Source of the DNA: Gymnothorax reevesii
Taxonomy: Eukaryota; Chordata; Actinopteri; Anguilliformes; Muraenidae
Assembly (NCBI GenBank): GCA_029721435.1
Contig: CM056576.1
Coordinates: 70,635,876 to 70,699,875 of the forward strand
DNA length: 64,000 bases
Reading direction: 5' to 3'
Part shown: piece by piece, positions 62,311 through 64,000 of the stretch
How positions within the stretch are numbered: the first letter of the stretch is position 1
Layout: each line of letters begins with the position of its first letter
Translations under genes and position numbers: made by a program
Notes under the pieces: model-generated
The model's input: the letters and a program-made list of their open reading frames with translations, nothing else
Database searches by the model: none
What the model was told of the DNA's origin: nothing

Positions 62311-63610
62311 CAGTGCTGTAAAAAAGTATTTCCCCCCTTCCAAACCATTTTCTTTTTTGCATATTTGTCACACTTAAATGTTTCACATCAAACAAATTTT
62401 GATAATAGACAAAATAGATAACCCCAGTAAATACAAAATGCAGTTTTTAAATGATTATTTCATTTATTGGGGGAAAAAGCTATCCAAACCTACCTGGCCC
62501 ATGTGAAAAAGTAATTGCCCCCTAAATCCTAATAACTGGTTGTGCCACCCTCAGCGACAACAATTGTAATCGAACTAAGTAAAAAACAAAGAATCCAACC
62601 AAGTGCTCAATATTTTTGTGTGTCCTGACGAAGGCTGTAAGGCCGAAACATGTTGACAACAACTAGCCAGTACTAAATAAAGGCTTTTTATCTATACTCT
62701 TCGTCGAGTCCCTGGATCTACCCCGTTTTTAGTTTTTTTGACTGTAATCAAACATTTGCAATAAATGGCAATGAGTCTTTCATATCACTGTGGAGGAATT
62801 TTGGCCCACTCTTCTTTGCGGAATTGTTTTAATTCAGCAACATTGGATGGTTTTTGCATGAACGGCCAGTTTAAGGTCGCGCCACAGCATCTCAATCGGA
62901 TTTAAGTTTGGACTTTGACTTGGCAGCTCCAAAAACTTGTTTGTTTTTTTAAAGCCATTCAGAGGTGGACTTGCGGGTGTGTTTTCGGATTGTTATCCTG
63001 CTGCATAACCCAAGTGCACCTGAGCTTGAAGTCACGACTGATGGTCGGACATTCTCCTTCAGGATTTTCCGGTAGAAACCGGAATTCATGGTTCCATCAA
63101 TTACGTCGTCCAGGTCCTTAAGCAGCCTCAGACCACCATACTACCACCACCATGTTTGACTTTTGGTATGATGTTCTTTTTATGCAATATCCTGTGACCT
63201 GGAAAAACCTAGTGAATTTATCAGTAGGAAGGATTCTCACAATTGAATAAAATGCTTAGGATTCTGGACTTTTTCTAACCAGAAGAAATTATAGAAACCT
63301 GATTTTGACAGTTCAATTAACATTAATAATAGCTATTGTATTGAGATTTTCACCACTCTTAAATACCGCAAATGAGGGTCAACCTCAGTTTCTCCCGAAA
63401 GTGACAAATGTACTAGGTTTTCCCCAGATCACAGGAGAAATGCTGTGCTTGTTTTACGCCTGATGTAACAGGACACACACCTTCCAAAAAGTTCAACTTC
63501 TGTCTTGTCAGTCCAAAGAATATTCTTCAAAAGTCTTGGGGATCATCAAGATGCTTTTGGAAAATGTGAGACAAGCCTGTGTGTACTTTTTGGTCAGCAG
63601 TAGTTTTTAC
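62311..63610 (-). mobile_element. Decayed Tc1-like element, right end replaced by a LINE
   Basis: Left end CAGTGCTGTAAAAAAGTATT after TA. Antisense transposase landmarks follow in order (GGAGGAATTTTGGCCCACTC at about 62792, CTTCAGGATTTTCCGGTAG at about 63057, CTTCCAAAAAGTTCAACTTC at about 63481). The right inverted repeat is absent: the sequence passes into a LINE 3' end at about 63611. A 167-bp insertion lies at 62576-62742. Confidence 0.8.
62576..62742. mobile_element. 167-bp insertion with 11-bp target duplication
   Basis: TGTAATCGAAC (62565-62575) and TGTAATCAAAC (62743-62753) flank a segment containing CCTGACGAAGGCTGTAAGGC, CGAAACATGTTG and AATAAAGGCTTTTT. The Tc1 sequence continues in register across it, so the edges are firm. 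The length of the duplication suggests target-primed reverse transcription. Confidence 0.7.
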
Positions 63611-63992
63611 ATCATCATCATCAAATCTTTATTAGAGACACAATGGTCCAATAAAAAACAAAACACAACCACAAAAAAAAAACAAAAAAAAAAAAACAAA
63701 AAGGGTCTGAGTGGATGCCTGAGTGGAACTTGACAGCACTAAGACTGGGCTGAGACAGTAGCCTGATGATGACATTCTCTGAGTCTTTAAGATGGCATAT
63801 AAACTTGTAAGTCAAGTGTCTTAACTGAGCATTAATGGTGTTAACCCCTACACCACAGAACATCTCACTGGCACTGGACCATCTTGGCGTCCTGAGAAGT
63901 ATCCGCATGCAGTCATTGTATGCAACCTTTAACTTCTGCAGGCTGGCTATTTGTACTTGACCCACATGGGGGCAGTATAAAGTGGCATACAA
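63611..63992 (-). pseudogene. Non-LTR retrotransposon reverse transcriptase C-terminus
   Basis: The minus-strand frame entering from the right edge reads LQKLKVAYNDCMRILLRTPR, then SASEMFCGVGVNTINAQLRH and LTYKFICHLKDSENVIIRLL, the C-terminal block of many LINE ORF2 proteins. The 3' end has AATAAAG and a (GAT)n tail at 63610-63625, with an A-rich run (63674-63699) inside the tail region. Truncated by the window, so completeness is unknown. Confidence 0.75.
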
Positions 63993-64000
63993 TAGGCCCT

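Noticed and set aside
62625..62648. Hammerhead-ribozyme-like core CTGACGA ... GAAA
   Set aside because: The intervening stem II is only three pairs with an A-C pair at its base, and no strand completing stem III followed by the cleavage site was found. The resemblance is likely a general property of this repeat tail.

Overview
The window looks like ray-finned fish (teleost) nuclear DNA. It holds the 3' two-thirds or so of one host gene, on the minus strand, inside a dense layer of transposable elements. I recognise the host gene as GPCPD1 (glycerophosphocholine phosphodiesterase 1, also called GDE5). Eleven consecutive coding exons can be placed with matching splice phases, from 62235 (5'-most exon in the window) down to the stop codon at 8754-8756. 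They encode about 382 residues covering the whole glycerophosphodiester phosphodiesterase domain. The 5' exons, including the expected starch-binding (CBM20) region and the promoter, lie beyond the right edge. The fish assignment rests on the repeats: Tc1 families of the fish type, an L2 3' tail, a Harbinger element, hAT and piggyBac miniature elements, and a Gmr1-like LTR retrotransposon.

Layout. 1-2578: L1-like and L2-like LINE remnants, the L2 copy split by a 1.44-kb Harbinger-type element carrying a Myb/SANT gene fragment. 2579-8215: a 143-bp palindrome, a TTAA-flanked piggyBac-like element and a decayed Tc1 element. 8216-8949: last GPCPD1 exon and its probable 3' UTR. 8950-25992: the long last intron (17 kb), holding two complete-ended Tc1 elements (10083-11937; 22617-24238, the latter nested in an older Tc1), hAT-type miniature elements, a minisatellite with an embedded 84-bp hairpin, and a decayed HARBI1-like transposase gene. 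25993-39215: six GPCPD1 exons separated by introns with more Tc1 copies, palindromes and minisatellites. 39216-50725: an intron containing the most complete mobile element of the window, a 6.05-kb LTR retrotransposon (39803-45854). 50726-62235: four further exons, a solo LTR of a related family and several miniature elements. 62311-64000: a Tc1 relic and the 3' end of another LINE.

The LTR retrotransposon is the strongest find. Its two 494-bp LTRs look identical, it is flanked by a 4-bp duplication (CCTG), and it carries one uninterrupted 1615-codon Gag-Pol reading frame. Integrase precedes reverse transcriptase, the inverted order described for Gmr1-like Ty3/gypsy elements of deuterostomes. 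Its Gag has a SCAN-like region. Its primer-binding site resembles a tRNA-Pro site with three extra bases. It sits in the same orientation as GPCPD1, about 590 bp downstream-intronic of a 37-bp exon.

The remaining DNA is intronic or flanking sequence in which I recognise no gene. No tRNA, rRNA, CRISPR or bacterial-type feature was found. All identifications are from reading the sequence and remembered family motifs; no database search was run.
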